The position numbers were made by a program, and so were the translations under genes. Positions 13,798 through 29,585 of a stretch of DNA of 64,000 bases are shown here, piece after piece; within the stretch, counting starts at the first letter, position 1, and each line of letters opens with the position of its first letter. Under the pieces are notes generated by a model. The model was given only the letters and a program-made list of their open reading frames with translations, was not told the origin of the DNA and ran no database searches. This DNA is from Colletes latitarsis (taxonomy: Eukaryota > Arthropoda > Insecta > Hymenoptera > Colletidae), in assembly GCF_051014445.1 (NCBI RefSeq), contig NW_027488366.1, forward strand, positions 23,516,001 through 23,580,000, read 5' to 3'.

Positions 13798-16440
13798 CGT
13801 GATCCAAACCAGAAAAAACCGAGGATCAGTTCAACAAGTATGTGAAGAATGCGAAAGTATGAGTCTGATGAGTGAAAATCCCAGGGTTATCCTAGACCTA
13901 ACATGCGTTATCCTCTAAAATATTGATCGAAACCAGGTTTAATCGACTGTTTCAGTGTGGTATCACACTACTACGTGACCCAAACCAGAGAAAACCCATG
14001 ATCTGTTCAACAAGTATGTGAAAAACGCGAAAGTATGAGCCTGATGAGGGCAAGTCCCAGACCTATCCCAGACCTAACTTGCGTTATCCTCTAAAATATT
14101 GATCGAAACCAGGTTGAATTGACCGTTTCAGTGTGGTACCACATTACTACCTGATCCAAACCAGAAAAAACCCAGGATCCGTTCAACAAGTATGTGAAGG
14201 ATGCGAAAGTATGAGTCTGATCAGTGAGAATCTCAGGCCTTACCTAGACCTAACTTGCGTTGTCCTCTAAAATATTGATGGAAACCAGGTTTAATTGACT
14301 GCTTCAGTGTTGTACTTCATTACTACGTGATACAATCCAGAAAAAGCAAAGGATCTAGCCATCAAGTATGAGAAATATGCGTAAGAATGAGCCTGATGAG
14401 AGCAAATCCCAGACCTAACCTATACCTAACATGCGTCATCCTCTAAAATATTGATCAAAACCAGGTTTAATGGACTGTTTCAGTGTGGTACCACACTACA
14501 ACGTGATCCAAACCTGAAAAAACCCAGGATCTGTTCAACAAGTATGTGAAAAACGCGAACGTATGAGCCTGATGAGAGCAAATCCCAGACCTAACCTAGA
14601 CCTAACATGCGTTATCCTCTAAAATATTGAGCGAAACCAGGTTTAATGGACTGTTTCAGTGGGGTACCACACTACTTCGTGATCCAAACCAGAAAAAACC
14701 CAGGATCTGTTCAACAAGTATGTGAAAAACGCGAAACTGTGAGCCTGATGGGGGCAAATCTTAGACCTAACCCAGACCTAAGATGCGTTATCCTCTAAAA
14801 TATTTATCCAGACCAGGTTTAATTGACTGTTTCAGCGTGGTACCACATTACTACGTGATCCAAAACAGAAAAAACCCAGGATCTGTTCAACAAGTATGTG
14901 AAAAACGCGAAAGTATGAGCCTGATGAGGGCAAATCCTAGACCTATCCCAGACCTAACTTGCGATATCCTCCAAAATATTGATCGAAACCAGGTTTAATT
15001 GACTGTTTCAGCGTGGTACCACATTACTACGTGATACAATCCAGAAACAGCCCAGGATCTAGCCATGAAGTATGAGAAATATGCGAAAGTATGAGCCTGA
15101 TGAGGGCAAATCCTAGACCTAACCCAGACCTAACATGCGTTATCCTCTAAAATATTTATCAAGACCAGGTTTAATTGATTGTTTCAGTGTGGTCCCACAT
15201 TACTATGTGATCCAAACCAGAAAAAACCCAGGCTCTGTTCAACGAGTATGTGAAGTGTGCGAAAGTATGAGTCTGATGAGGTCAAATCCCAGACCTATCC
15301 CAGACCTAACTTGCGTTATCCTCTAAAATATTGATCGAAACCAGGTTAAATCGACTGTTTCAGTGTGGTACCACATTACTACGTGATCCAAACCAGAAAA
15401 AACCCAGGATCAGTTCTACAAGTATGTGAAGAATGCGAAAGTATGAGTCTGATGAGTGAAAATCCCAGGGCTAACCTAGACCTAACATGCGTTGTCCTCT
15501 AAAATATTGATCCAAACCAGGTTTAATGGACTGTTTCAGTGTGGTACCACACTAGTACGTGATACAAACCAGAAAAAACCCTGGATCTGTTCAACAAGTA
15601 TGTGAAAAACGCGAAAGAATGAGCCTGATGAGAGCAAATCCCAGACCTAACCTAGACCTAACATGAATTATTCTCTAAAATATTGATCGAAACCAGGTTT
15701 AATTGACTGTTTCAGTGTGGTCCCACATTACTACGTGATCCAGACCAGAAAAAACCCAGGATCCGTTCAACAAGTATGTGAAGAATGTGAAAGTATGAGT
15801 CTGATGAGTAAAAATCCCAGGCCTAACCTAGACCTAACATGCGTTATCCTCAAGAATATTGATCGAAACCTGGTTTAATCGACTGTTTCAGTGTGGTACC
15901 ACATTACTATGTGATCCAAACCAGAAAATAACCCAGGATCTGTTCAACGAGTATGTGAAAAACGCGAAAGTATGAGTCTGATGAGGTCAAATCCCAGACC
16001 AATCCCAGACTTAACTTGCGTTATCCTCTAAAATATTGATCGAAACCATGTTTAATCGACTGTTTCAGTGTCGTACCACATTACTACGTTATCCAAACCA
16101 GAAAATACCCAGGATCTGTTCAACGAGTATGTGAAGTGTGCGAAAGTATGAGTCAGATGAGGGCAAATCCCAGACCTATCCCAGACCTAACATGCGTTAT
16201 CCTCTAAAATATTTATCAAGACCAGGTTTAATGGACTGTTTCAGTGTGGTACCACACTACTACGTGATCCAAACCAGAAAAAACCCAGGATCTGTTCAAC
16301 AAGTATGTGGAAAACGCGAAAGTATGAGTCTGATGAGGTCAAATCCCAGACCTATCCCAGACTTATTTTGCGTTATCCTCTAAAATACTGATCGAAACCA
16401 GGTTTAATCGACTGTTTCAGTGTGGTACCACATTACTACG

Positions 16441-16510
16441 TGATCCAAACCAGAAAAAACCCAGGATCCGTTCAACAAGTATGTGAAGAATGCGAAAATC
16501 CCCGACCTAA
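16441..16510 (+). repeat. Shortened 155-bp monomer
   Basis: At about 16494-16498 the sequence runs directly from GCGAAA to ATCCCC. This removes 21 bases that normally lie between two GAAA tetramers (GCGAAA...GTGAAAATCCC), a deletion between 4-nt microhomologies. Confidence 0.75.
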
Positions 16511-17264
16511 CCTAGACCTAACATGCGTTATCCTCTAAAATATTGATCCAAACCAGGTTTAAAGGAATGTTTCAGGGTGGTACCACACTACTACGTGATC
16601 CAAACCAGAAAAAACCCAGGATCTGTTCAACAAGTATGTGAAAAACGCGAAAGTATGAGCCTGATGAGGGCAAGTCCCAGGCCTTACCTAGACCTAACTT
16701 GCGTTGTCCTCTAAAATAGTGATGGAAACCAGGTTTCATTGACTGTTTCAGTGTGGCACTACATTACTACGTGATGCAATCCAGAAAAAGCCCAGGATCT
16801 AGCCATCAAGTATGAGAAATATGCGAAAGAATGAGCCTGATGAGAGCAAATCCCAGACCTAACCTAGACCTAACATGAATTATTCTCTAAAATAATTATC
16901 CAGACCAGGTTTCATTGAATGTTACAGTGTGGTACCACTTTACTACGTGATCCAATCCAGAAATAGCCCATCATCTGGCCATGAAGTATGAGAAATATGC
17001 GAAAGTAAGAGCCTGATGAGGGCAAATCCTAGACCTATCCCAGACCTAACTTGCGTTATCCTCTAAAATATTGATCGAAACCAGGTTTAATTGACTGTTT
17101 CAGCGTGGTACCACATTACTACGTGATCCAAACCTGAGAAAACCCAGGATCCGTTCAACAAGTTTGTTAAAACTGCGACAGTATGACCCTGATGAGGGCA
17201 AATCCCAGGCCTAACCTAGACCTAACATGCGTTGTCCTCTAGAATATTGATGGAAACCAGGTTT

Positions 17265-18585
17265 AATTGACTGTTTCAGTGTTGTACTACATTACTACGT
17301 GATGCAATCCAGAAAAAGCCCAGGATTTAGCCATCAAGTATGAGAAATATGCGAAAGAATGAGCCTGATGGGAGCATATCCCTGACCTAACCTAGACCTA
17401 ACATGAATTATTCTCTAAAATATTGATCAAAACCAGGTTTATTTGACTGTTTCAGTGTGGTACCACATTACTACGTGATCCAATCCAGAAATAGCCCAGG
17501 ATCTAGCCATGAAGTATGAGAAATATGCGAAAGTATGAGCCTGATGAGGGCAAATCCTAGACCTAACCCAGACCTAACATGCGTTATTCTCTAAAATATT
17601 CCTCAAGACCAGGTTTAATTGAATGTCTCAGTGTGGTACCACATTACTACGTTATCAAAACCAGAAAAAACCCAGGATCCGTTCAACAAGTATGTGAAAA
17701 ACGCTAAACTGTGAGCCTGATGAGGGCAAATCTTAGACCTAACCCAGACCTAAGATGCGATATCCTCTAAAATATTTATCCAGACCAGGTTTCATTGAAT
17801 GTTTCAGTGTGGTCCCACATTACTACGTGATCCAAACCAGAAGAAACCCAGTATCTGTTCAACATGTATGAGAAATATGCGAAAGAATGAGCCTGATGAG
17901 AGCAAATCCCAGACCTAACCTAGACCTAACATGAATTATTCTCTAAAATATTGATCGAAACCAGGTTTAGTCGACTGTTTCAGTGTGGTCCCACATTACT
18001 ACGTGATCCAAACCAGAAAAAACCCAGGATCCGTTCAACAAGTATGTGAAGAATGCGAAAGTATGGGTCTGATGAGTGAAAATCCCAGGGCAAACCTAGA
18101 CCTAACATGCGTTATCCTCTAAAATATTGATCCAAACCAGGTTTAATGGACTGTTTCAGTGTGGTACCACTTTACTACGTGATCCAAAGCAGAAAAAACC
18201 CTCGATCAGGTCAACATGTATGTTAAAACTGCGGAAGTATGACCCTGATGAGGGCAAATCCCAGGCCTAACCTAGACCTAACATGCGTTGTCCTCTAAAA
18301 TATAGATGGAAACCAGGTTTAATTGACTGTTTCAGTGTTGTACTTCATTACTACGTGATGCAATCCAGAAACAGCCCAGGATCTAGCCATCAAGTATGAG
18401 AAATATGCGAAAGAATGAGCCTGATGAGAGCAAATCCCAAACCTAACCTAGACCTAACACGAATTATTCTCTAAAATATTGATCGAAACCAGGTTTAATT
18501 GACTGTTTCAGTGTTGTACTTCATTACTACGTGATCCAAACCCGAAAAAACCCAGGATCTGTTCAACATGTATGAGAAATATGCG
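17265..18585 (+). repeat. Recurrent higher-order block, copy a (partial)
   Basis: Shares order and markers (GGATTTAGCCATCAAG, TTTATTTGACTG, ATTCCTCAAGACC, CCCTCGATCAGGTCAAC, AATATAGATGGAAACC) with 19383-20697 at offset 2112 = 12 x 176. Confidence 0.82.
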
Positions 18586-19373
18586 AAAGAATGAGCCTGA
18601 TGAGAGCAAATCCTAGACCTAACCTAGAGCTAACATGCGTTATCCTCTAAAATATTGAGCCAAACCAGGTTTAATTGACTGTTTCAGCGTGGTCCCACAT
18701 TACTACGTGATCCAAACCAGAAAAAACCCAGGATCCGTTCAACAAGTATGTGAAAAACGCTGAACTGTGAGCCTGATGAGGGCAAATCTTAGACCTAACC
18801 CAGACCTAAGATGCGTTATCCTCTAAAATAATTATCCAGACCAGGTTTCATTGAATGTTACAGTGTGGTACCACTTTACTACGTGATCCAATCCAGAAAT
18901 AGCCCAGGATCTGGCCATGAAGTATGAGAAATATGCGAAAGTAAGAGCCTGATGAGGGCAAATCCTAGACCTATCCCAGACCTAACTTGCGTTATCCTCT
19001 AAAATATTGATCGAAACCAGGTTTAATTGACTGTTTCAGCGTGGTACCACATTACTACGTGAACCAAACCTGAGAAAACCCAGGATCCGTTCAACAAGTT
19101 TGTTAAAACTGCGACAGTATGACCCTGATGAGGGCAAATCCCAGGCCTAACCTAGACCTAACATGCGTTGTCCTCTAGAATATTGATGGAAACCAGGTTT
19201 AATTGACTGTTTCAGTGTTGCACTTCATTACTACGTGATGCAATCCAGAAAAAGCCCAGGATCTAGCCATCAAGTATGAGAAATATGCGAAAGAATGAAC
19301 CTGATGAGAGCAAATCCCAGACCTAACCTAGACCTAACATGAATTATTCTCTAAAATATTGATCAAAACCAGG

Positions 19374-21754
19374 TTTAATTGACTGTTTCAGTGTTGTACT
19401 ACATTACTACGTGATGCAATCCAGAAAAAGCCCAGGATTTAGCCATCAAGTATGAGAAATATGCGAAAGAATGAGCCTGATGGGAGCATATCCCTGACCT
19501 AACCTAGACCTAACATGAATTATTCTCTAAAATATTGATCAAAACCAGGTTTATTTGACTGTTTCAGTGTGGTACCACATTACTACGTGATCCAATCCAG
19601 AAATAGCCCAGGATCTAGCCATGCAGTATGAGAAATATGCGAAAGTATGAGCCTGATGAGGGCAAATCCTAGACCTAACCCAGACCTAACATGCGTTATT
19701 CTCTAAAATATTCCTCAAGACCAGGTTTAATTGAATGTTTCAGTGTGGTACCACATTACTACGTTATCAAAACCAGAAAAAACCCAGGATCCGTTCAACA
19801 AGTATGTGAAAAACGCTAAACTGTGAGCCTGATGAGGGCAAATCTTAGACCTAACCCAGACCTAAGATGCGTTATCCTCTAAAATATTTATCCAGACCAG
19901 GTTTCATTGAATGTTTCAGTGTGGTCCCACATTACTACGTGATCCAAACCAGAAGAAACCCAGTATCTGTTCAACATGTATGAGAAATATGCGAAAGAAT
20001 GAGCCTGATGAGAGCAAATCCCAGACCTAGCCTAGACCTAACATGAATTATTCTCTAAAATATTGATCGAAACCAGGTTTAGTCGACTGTTTCAGTGTGG
20101 TCCCACATTACTACGTGATCCAAACCAGAAAAAACCCGGGATCCGTTCAACAAGTATGTGAAGAATGCGAAAGTATGGGTCTGATGAGTGAAAATCCCAG
20201 GGCAAACCTAGACCTAACATGCGTTATCCTCTAAAATATTGATCCAAACCAGGTTTAATGGACTGTTTCAGTGTGGTACCACTTTACTACGTGATCCAAA
20301 GCAGAAAAAACCCTCGATCAGGTCAACATGTATGTTAAAACTGCGGAAGTATGACCCTGATGAGGGCAAATCCCAGGCCTAACCTAGACCTAACATGCGT
20401 TGTCCTCTAAAATATAGATGGAAACCAGGTTTAATTGACTGTTTCAGTGTTGTACTTCATTACTACGTGATGCAATCCAGAAAAAGCCCAGGATCTAGCC
20501 ATCAAGTATGAGAAATATGCGAAAGAATGAGCCTGATGAGAGCAAATCCCAAACCTAACCAAGACCTAACACGAATTATTCTCTAAAATATTGATCGAAA
20601 CCAGGTTTAATTGACTGTTTCAGTGTTGTACTTCATTACTACGTGATCCAAACCCGAAAAAACCCAGGATCTGTTCAACATGTATGAGAAATATGCGTAA
20701 GAATGAGCCTGATGAGAGAAAATCCCAGACCTATCCTAGACCTAACATGAATTATTCTCTAAAATATTGATCGAAAACAGGTATACTTGACTGTTTCAGT
20801 GTGGTCCCACATTACTACGTGATCCAAACCAGAAGAAACCCAGGATCCGTACAACAAGTATGTGAAGAATGCGATAGTATGAGTCTGATGAGTGAAAATC
20901 CCAGACCTAACCTAGACCAAACATGCGTTATCCTCTAAAATATTGATCCAAACCAGGTTTAATGGACTGTTTCAGCGTGGTACCACACTACTACGTGATC
21001 CAAACCAGAAAAAACCCAGGATCTGTTCAACAAGTGTGTGAAAAACGCGAAAGTATGAGCCTGATGAGGGCAAATCCCAGACATATCCCAGACCTAACTT
21101 GCGTTGTCCTCTAAGATATTGATGGAAACCAGGTTTAATTGACTGTTTCGGTGTTGTACTTCATTACTACGTGATGCAATCCAGAAAAAGCCCAGGATCT
21201 AGCCATCAAGTATGAGAAATATGCGAAAGAATGAGCCTGATGAGAGCAAATCCTAAACCTAACCTAGAGCTAACATGCGTTATCCTCTAAAATATTGAGC
21301 CAAACCAGGTTTAATTGACTGTTTCAGCGTGGTCCCACATTACTACGTGATCCAAACCAGAAAAAACCCAGGATCCGTTCAACAAGTATGTGAAGAATGC
21401 GAAAGTATGAGTCTGATGAGGTCAAATCCCAGACCTATCCCAGACTTAACTTGCGTTATCCTCTAAAATATTGATCGAAACCAGGTTTAATCGACTGTTT
21501 CAGCGTGGTACCACATTACTACGTGATACAATCCAGAAAAAGCCCAGGATCTAGCCATCAAGTATGAGAAATATACGAAAGAATGAGCCTGATGAGAGCA
21601 AATCCCAGACCTAGCCTAGACCTAACATGAATTATTCTCTAAAATATTGATCAAAACCAGGTTTAATTGACTGTTTCAGTGTGGTACCACATTACTACGT
21701 GATCCAATCCAGAAATAGCCCAGGATCTAGCCATGAAGTATGAGAAATATGCGA
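19374..21754 (+). repeat. Recurrent higher-order block, copy b (2.38 kb)
   Basis: Nearly identical to 23070-25450 at offset 3696 = 21 x 176. Private markers shared include GATGAGAGAAAATCC, AAAACAGGTATACTTG and AATATACGAAAG. Only scattered substitutions were seen. Confidence 0.88.
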
Positions 21755-23069
21755 AAGTATGAGCCTGATGAGGGCAAATCCTAGACCTAACCCAGACCTA
21801 ACATGCGTTATTCTGTAAAATTTTTATCAAGACCAGGTTTAATTGAATGTTTCATTGTGGTACCTCATTACTACGTGATCAAAACCAGAAAAAACCCAGG
21901 ATCCGTTCAACAAGTATGTGAAGAATGCGAAAGTATGAGTCTGTTCAGTGAAAATCTCAGGCCATTCCTAGACCTAACTTGCGTTGTCCTCTAAAATATT
22001 GATGGAAACCAGGTTTCATTGACTGTTTCAGTGTGATACTACATTACTACGTGATGCAATCCAGAAAACGCCCACGATCTAGCCATCAAGTATGAGAAAT
22101 ATGCGAAAGAATGAGCCTGATGAGAGCAAATCCCAGACCTAACCTAGAGCTAACATGCGTTATCCTCTAAAATATTGAGCGAAACCAGGTTTAATGGACT
22201 GTTTCAATGTGGTACCACACTACTTCGTGAACCAACCCAGAAAAATCCCAGGATCTGTTCAACATGTATGAGAAATATGCGAAAGAATGAGCCTGATGAG
22301 AGCTTAGCCCAGACCTATCCTAGACCTAACATGAATTATTCTCTAAAATATTGATCGAAAACAGGTTTAATTGACTGTTTCAGTGTTGTACTTCATTACT
22401 ACGTGATGCAATCCAGAAAAAGCCCAGGAGCTAGCCATCAAGTATGAGAAATATGCGGAAGAATGAGCCTGATGAGAGCAAATCCCAGGCCTAACCTAGA
22501 CCTAACATGAATTATTCTCTAAAATATTGATCGAAACCAGGTTTACTTGACCGCTTCAGTGTGGTCCCACATTACTACGTGATCCAAACCAGAAAAAACC
22601 CAGGATCTGTTCAACAAGTATGTGAAAAATGCGAAAGTATGAGCCTGATGAGGGCAAATCCCAGACATATCCCAGACCTAACTTGCGTTGTCCTCTAAGA
22701 TATTGATGGAAACCAGGTTTAATTGACAGTTTCAGTGTTGTACTTCGTTACTACGTGATCCAAACCAGAAAAAACCCAGGATCCGTTCAACAAGTATGTG
22801 AAGAATGCGAAAGTATGAGTCTGATGAGGGAAAATCCCAGGCCTAACCTAGACCTAACATGCGTTATCCTCTAAAATATTGATCGAAACCAGGTTTAATC
22901 GACTGTTTCAGCGTGGTACCACGTTACTACGTGATACAATCCAGAAACAGCCCAGGATCTAGCCATGAAGTATGAGAAATATGCGAAAGTATGAGCCTGA
23001 TGAGGGCAAATCCTAGACCTAACCCAAACCTAACATGCGTTATCCTCTAAAATATTTATCAAGACCAGG

Positions 23070-25450
23070 TTTAATTGACTGTTTCAGTGTTGTACTACAT
23101 TACTACGTGATGCAATCCAGAAAAAGCCCAGGATTTAGCCATCAAGTATGAGAAATATGCGAAAGAATGAGCCTGATGGGAGCATATCCCTGACCTAACC
23201 TAGACCTAACATGAATTATTCTCTAAAATATTGATCAAAACCAGGTTTATTTGACTGTTTCAGTGTGGTACCACATTACTACGTGATCCAATCCAGAAAT
23301 AGCCCAGGATCTAGCCATGAAGTATGAGAAATATGCGAAAGTATGAGCCTGATGAGGGCAAATCCTAGACCTAACCCAGACCTAACATGCGTTATTCTCT
23401 AAAATATTCCTCAAGACCAGGTTTAATTGAATGTTTCAGTGTGGTACCACATTACTACGTTATCAAAACCAGAAAAAACCCAGGATCCGTTCAACAAGTA
23501 TGTGAAAAACGCTAAACTGTGAGCCTGATGAGGGCAAATCTTAGACCTAACCCAGACCTAAGATGCGTTATCCTCTAAAATATTTATCCAGACCAGGTTT
23601 CATTGAATGTTTCAGTGTGGTCCCACATTACTACGTGATCCAAACCAGAAGAAACCCAGTATCTGTTCAACATGTATGAGAAATATGCGAAAGAATGAGC
23701 CTGATGAGAGCAAATCCCAGACCTAACCTAGACCTAACACGAATTATTCTCTAAAATATTGATCGAAACCAGGTTTAGTCGACTGTTTCAGTGTGGTCCC
23801 ACATTACTACGTGATCCAAACCAGAAAAAACCCGGGATCCGTTCAACAAGTATGTGAAGAATGCGAAAGTATGGGTCTGATGAGTGAAAATCCCAGGGCA
23901 AACCTAGACCTAACATGCGTTATCCTCTAAAATATTGATCCAAACCAGGTTTAATGGACTGTTTCAGTGTGGTACCACTTTACTACGTGATCCAAAGCAG
24001 AAAAAACCCTCGATCAGGTCAACATGTATGTTAAAACTGCGGAAGTATGACCCTGATGAGGGCAAATCCCAGGCCTAACCTAGACCTAACATGCGTTGTC
24101 CTCTAAAATATAGATGGAAACCAGGTTTAATTGACTGTTTCAGTGTTGTACTTCATTACTACGTGATGCAATCCAGAAAAAGCCCAGGATCTAGCCATCA
24201 AGTATGAGAAATATGCGAAAGAATGAGCCTGATGAGAGCAAATCCCAAACCTAACCTAGACCTAACACGAATTATTCTCTAAAATATTGATCGAAACCAG
24301 GTTTAATTGACTGTTTCAGTGTTGTACTTCATTACTACGTGATCCAAACCCGAAAAAACCCAGGATCTGTTCAACATGTATGAGAAATATGCGTAAGAAT
24401 GAGCCTGATGAGAGAAAATCCCAGACCTATCCTAGACCTAACATGAATTATTCTCTAAAATATTGATCGAAAACAGGTATACTTGACTGTTTCAGTGTGG
24501 TCCCACATTACTACGTGATCCAAACCAGAAGAAACCCAGGATCCGTACAACAAGTATGTGAAGAATGCGATAGTATGAGTCTGATGAGTGAAAATCCCAG
24601 ACCTAACCTAGACCAAACATGCGTTATCCTCTAAAATATTGATCCAAACCAGGTTTAATGGACTGTTTCAGCGTGGTACCACACTACTACGTGATCCAAA
24701 CCAGAAAAAACCCAGGATCTGTTCAACAAGTGTGTGAAAAACGCGAAAGTATGAGCCTGATGAGGGCAAATCCCAGACATATCCCAGACCTAACTTGCGT
24801 TGTCCTCTAAGATATTGATGGAAACCAGGTTTAATTGACTGTTTCGGTGTTGTACTTCATTACTACGTGATGCAATCCAGAAAAAGCCCAGGATCTAGCC
24901 ATCAAGTATGAGAAATATGCGAAAGAATGAGCCTGATGAGAGCAAATCCTAAACCTAACCTAGAGCTAACATGCGTTATCCTCTAAAATATTGAGCCAAA
25001 CCAGGTTTAATTGACTGTTTCAGCGTGGTCCCACATTACTACGTGATCCAAACCAGAAAAAACCCAGGATCCGTTCAACAAGTATGTGAAGAATGCGAAA
25101 GTATGAGTCTGATGAGGTCAAATCCCAGACCTATCCCAGACTTAACTTGCGTTATCCTCTAAAATATTGATCGAAACCAGGTTTAATCGACTGTTTCAGC
25201 GTGGTACCACATTACTACGTGATACAATCCAGAAAAAGCCCAGGATCTAGCCATCAAGTATGAGAAATATACGAAAGAATGAGCCTGATGAGAGCAAATC
25301 CCAGACCTAGCCTAGACCTAACATGAATTATTCTCTAAAATATTGATCAAAACCAGGTTTAATTGACTGTTTCAGTGTGGTACCACATTACTACGTGATC
25401 CAATCCAGAAATAGCCCAGGATCTAGCCATGAAGTATGAGAAATATGCGA
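23070..25450 (+). repeat. Recurrent higher-order block, copy c (2.38 kb)
   Basis: Second full copy of the 19374-21754 block. The match stops at about 25451, where a different monomer subtype (AAGAATGAACCTG) takes over. Confidence 0.88.
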
Positions 25451-26235
25451 AAGAATGAACCTGATGAGAGCAAATCCCAGACCTAACCTAGACCTAACAT
25501 GAATTATTCTCTAAAATATTGATCGAAACCAGGTTTAATTGACTGTTTCAGTGTTGTACTACATTACTACGTGTTGCAATCCAGAAAAAGCCCAGGATCT
25601 AGCCATGAAGTATGAGAAATATGCGAAAGTATGGGCCTGATGAGGGCAAATCCTAGATCTAACCCAGACCTAACATGTGTTATTCTGTACAATTTTTATC
25701 AAGACCAGGTTTAATTGAATGTTTCATTGTGGTACCTCATTACTACGTGATCAAAACCAGAAAAAACCCAGGATCCGTTCAACAAGTATGTGAAGAATGC
25801 GAAAGTATGAGTCTGATCAGTGGAAATCTCAGGCCTAACCTAGACCTAACATGCGTTATCCTCTAAAATATTGATCGAAACCTGGTTTAATCGACTGTTT
25901 CAGTGTGGTACCACATTACTACGTGAACCAAACCAGAAAAAACCCAGGATCCGTTCAACAAGTATGTTAAAACTGCGACAGTATGACCCTGATGAGGGCA
26001 AATCTCAGGCCTAACCTAGACCTAACATGCGTTGTCCTCTAGAATATTGATGGAAACCAGGTTTAATTGACTGTTTCAGTGTTGCACTTCATTACTACGT
26101 GATGCAATCCAGAAAAAGCCCAGGATCTAGTCATCAAGTATGAGAAATATGCGAAAGAATGAACCTGATGAGAGCAAATCCCAGACCTAACCCCTAGACC
26201 TAACATGAATTATTCTCTAAAATATCGATCGAAAC

Positions 26236-27690
26236 CAGGTTTAATTGACTGTTTCAGTGTTGTACTACATTACTACGTGATGCAATCCAGAAAAAGCCCA
26301 GGATTTAGCCATCAAGTATGAGAAATATGCGAAAGAATGAGCCTGATGGGAGCAAATCCCTGACCTAACCTAGACCTAACATGAATTATTCTCTAAAATA
26401 TTGATCAAAACCAGGTTTATTTGACTGTTTCAGTGTGGTACCACATTACTACGTGATGCAATCCAGAAATAGCCCAGGATCTAGCCATGAAGTATGAGAA
26501 ATATGCGAAAGTATGAGCCTGATGAGGGCAAATCCTAGACCTAACCCAGACCTAACATGCGTTATTCTCTAAAATATTTATCAAGACCAGGTTTAATTGA
26601 ATGTTTCAGTGTGGTACCACATTACTACGTGATCAAAACCAGAAAAAACCCAGGATCTGTTCAAGAAGTATGTGAAAAACGCTAAATTTTGAGCCTGATG
26701 AGGGCAAATCTTAGACCTAACCCAGACCTAAGATGCGTTATCCTCTAAAATATTTATCCAGACCAGGTTTCATTGAATGTTTCAGTGTGGTCCCACATTA
26801 CTACGTGATCCAAACCAGAAGAAACCCAGTATCTGTTCAACATGTATGAGAAATATGCGAAAGAATGAGCCTGATGAGAGCAAATCCCAGACCTAACCTA
26901 GACCTAACATGAATTATTCTCTAAAATATTGATCGAAACCAGGTTTAGTCGACTGTTTCAGTGTGGTCCCACATTACTACGTGATCCAAACCAGAAATAA
27001 CCCAGGATCCGTTCAACAAGTATGTGAAGAATGCGAAAGTATGGGTCTGATGAGTGAAAATCCCAGGGCAAACCTAGACCTAACATGCGTTATCCTCTAA
27101 AATATTGATCCAAACCAGGTTTAATGGACTGTTTCAGTGTGGTACCACTTTACTACGTGATCCAAAGCAGAAAAAACCCTCGATCAGGTCAACATGTATG
27201 TTAAAACTGCGGAAGTATGACCCTGATGAGGGCAAATCCCAGGCCCTAACCTAGACATAACATGCGTTGTCCTCTAAAATATAGATGGAAACCAGGTTTA
27301 ATTGACTGTTTCAGTGTTGTACTTCATTACTACGTGATGCAATCCAGAAAAAGCCCAGGATCTAGCCATCAAGTATGAGAAATATGCGAAAGAATGAGCC
27401 TGATGAGAGCAAATCCCAAACCTAACCTAGACCTAACACGAATTATTCTCTAAAATATTGATCGAAACCAGGTTTAATTGACTGTTTCAGTGTTGTACTT
27501 CATTACTACGTGATCCAAACCCGAAAAAACCCAGGATCTGTTCAACATGTATGAGAAATATGCGTAAGAATGAGCCTGATGAGAGCAAATCCCAGACCTA
27601 TCCTAGACCTAACATGAATTATTCTCTAAAATATTGATCGAAAACAGGTATACTTGACTGTTTCAGTGTGGTCCCACATTACTACGTGAT
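26236..27690 (+). repeat. Recurrent higher-order block, copy d (diverged)
   Basis: Same marker order as copies a-c up to the AAAACAGGTATACTTG variant, with more substitutions (for example GCTAAATTTTGAG for GCTAAACTGTGAG). A single-base insertion lies near 27245 (GGCCCTAACC). A 2-base insertion lies just upstream, in the telomere-like motif near 26190 (CCTAACCCCTAG). Confidence 0.75.
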
Positions 27691-29585
27691 CCAAACCAGA
27701 AAAAGCCCAGGATCTAGCCATCAAGTATGAGAAATATGCGAAAGAATAAGCCTGATGAGAGTAAATCACAGACCTAACCTAGACCTAACATGAATTATTC
27801 TCTAAAATATTAATCGAAACCAGGTTTAATTGACTGTTTCAGTGTGGTCCCACATTACTACGTGATCCAAACCAGAGAAAACCCAGGATCTGTTCAACAA
27901 GTGTGTGAAAAACGCGAAAGTATGAGCCTGATGAGGGCAAATCCCAGACATATCCCAGACCTAACTTGCGTTGTCCTCTAAGATATTGATGGAAACCAGG
28001 TTTAATTGACTGTTTCGGTGTTGTACTTCATTACTACGTGATGCAATCCAGAAAAAGCGCAGGATCTAGCCATCAAGTATGAGAAATATGCGAAAGAATG
28101 AGCCTGATGAGAGCAAATCCTAGACCTAACCTAGAGCTAACATGCGTTATCCTCTAAAATATAGAGCCAAACCAGGTTTAATTGACTGTTTCAGCGTGGT
28201 CCCACATTACTACGTGATCCAAACCAGAAAAAACCCAGGATCCGTTCAACAAGTATGTGAAGAATGCGAAAGTATGAGTCTGATGAGGTCAAATCCCAGA
28301 CCTATCCCAGACTTAACTTGCGTTATCCTCTAAAATATTGATCGAAACCAGGTTTAATCGACTGTTTCAGCGTGGTACCACATTACTACGTGATACAATC
28401 CAGAAAAAGCCCAGGATCTAGCCATCAAGTATGAGAAATATACGAAAGAATGAGCCTGATGAGAGCAAATCTCAGACCTAACCTAGACCTAACATGAATT
28501 ATTCTCTAAAATATTGATCAAAACCAGGTTTAATTGACTGTTTCAGTGTGATACCACATTACTACGTGATCCAATCCAGAAATAGCCCAGGATCTAGCCA
28601 TGAAGTATGAGAAATATGCGAAAGTATGAGCCTGATGAGGGCAAATCCTAGACCTAACCCAGACCTAACATGCGTTATTCTGTAAAATTTTTATCAAGAC
28701 CAGGTTTAATTGAATGTTTCATTGTGGTACCTCATTACTACGTGATCAAAACCAGAAAAAACCCAGGATCCGTTCAACAAGTATGTGAAGAATGCGAAAG
28801 TATGAGTCTGTTCAGTGAAAATCTCAGGCCTAACCTAGACCTAACATGCGTTATCCTCTAAAATATTGATCGAAACCTGGTTTAATCGACTGTTTCAGTG
28901 TGGTACCACATTACTATGTGATCCAAACCAGAAAATAACCCAGGATCCGTTCAACAAGTATGTTAAAACTGCGACAGTATGACCCTGATGAGGGCAAATC
29001 CCAGGCCTAACCTAGACCTAACATGCGTTGTCCTCTAGAATATTGATGGAAACCAGGTTTAATTGACTGTTTCAGTGTTGCACTTCATTACTACGTGATG
29101 CAATCCAGAAAAAGCCCAGGATCTAGCCATCAAGTATGAGAAATATGCGAAAGGATGAACCTGATGAGAGCAAATCCCAGACCTAACCCAAACCTAACAT
29201 GCGTTATCCTCTAAAATATTTATCAAGACCAGGTTTAATTGAATGTTTCAGTGTGGTACCACATTACTACGTGAACCAAACCAGAAAAAACCCAGGATCC
29301 GTTCAACAAGTATGTTAAAACTGCGACAGTATGACCCTGATGAGGGCAAATCTCAGGCCTAACCTAGACCTAACATGCGTTGTCCTCTAGAATATTGATG
29401 GAAACCAGGTTTAATTGACTGTTTCAGTGTTGCACTTCATTACTACGTGATGCAATCCAGAAAAAGCCCAGGATCTAGCCATCAAGTATGAGAAATATGC
29501 GAAAGAATGAACCTGATGAGAGCATATCCTAGACCTAACCTAGACCTAACATGAATTATTCTCTAAAATATTGATCGAAACCAGG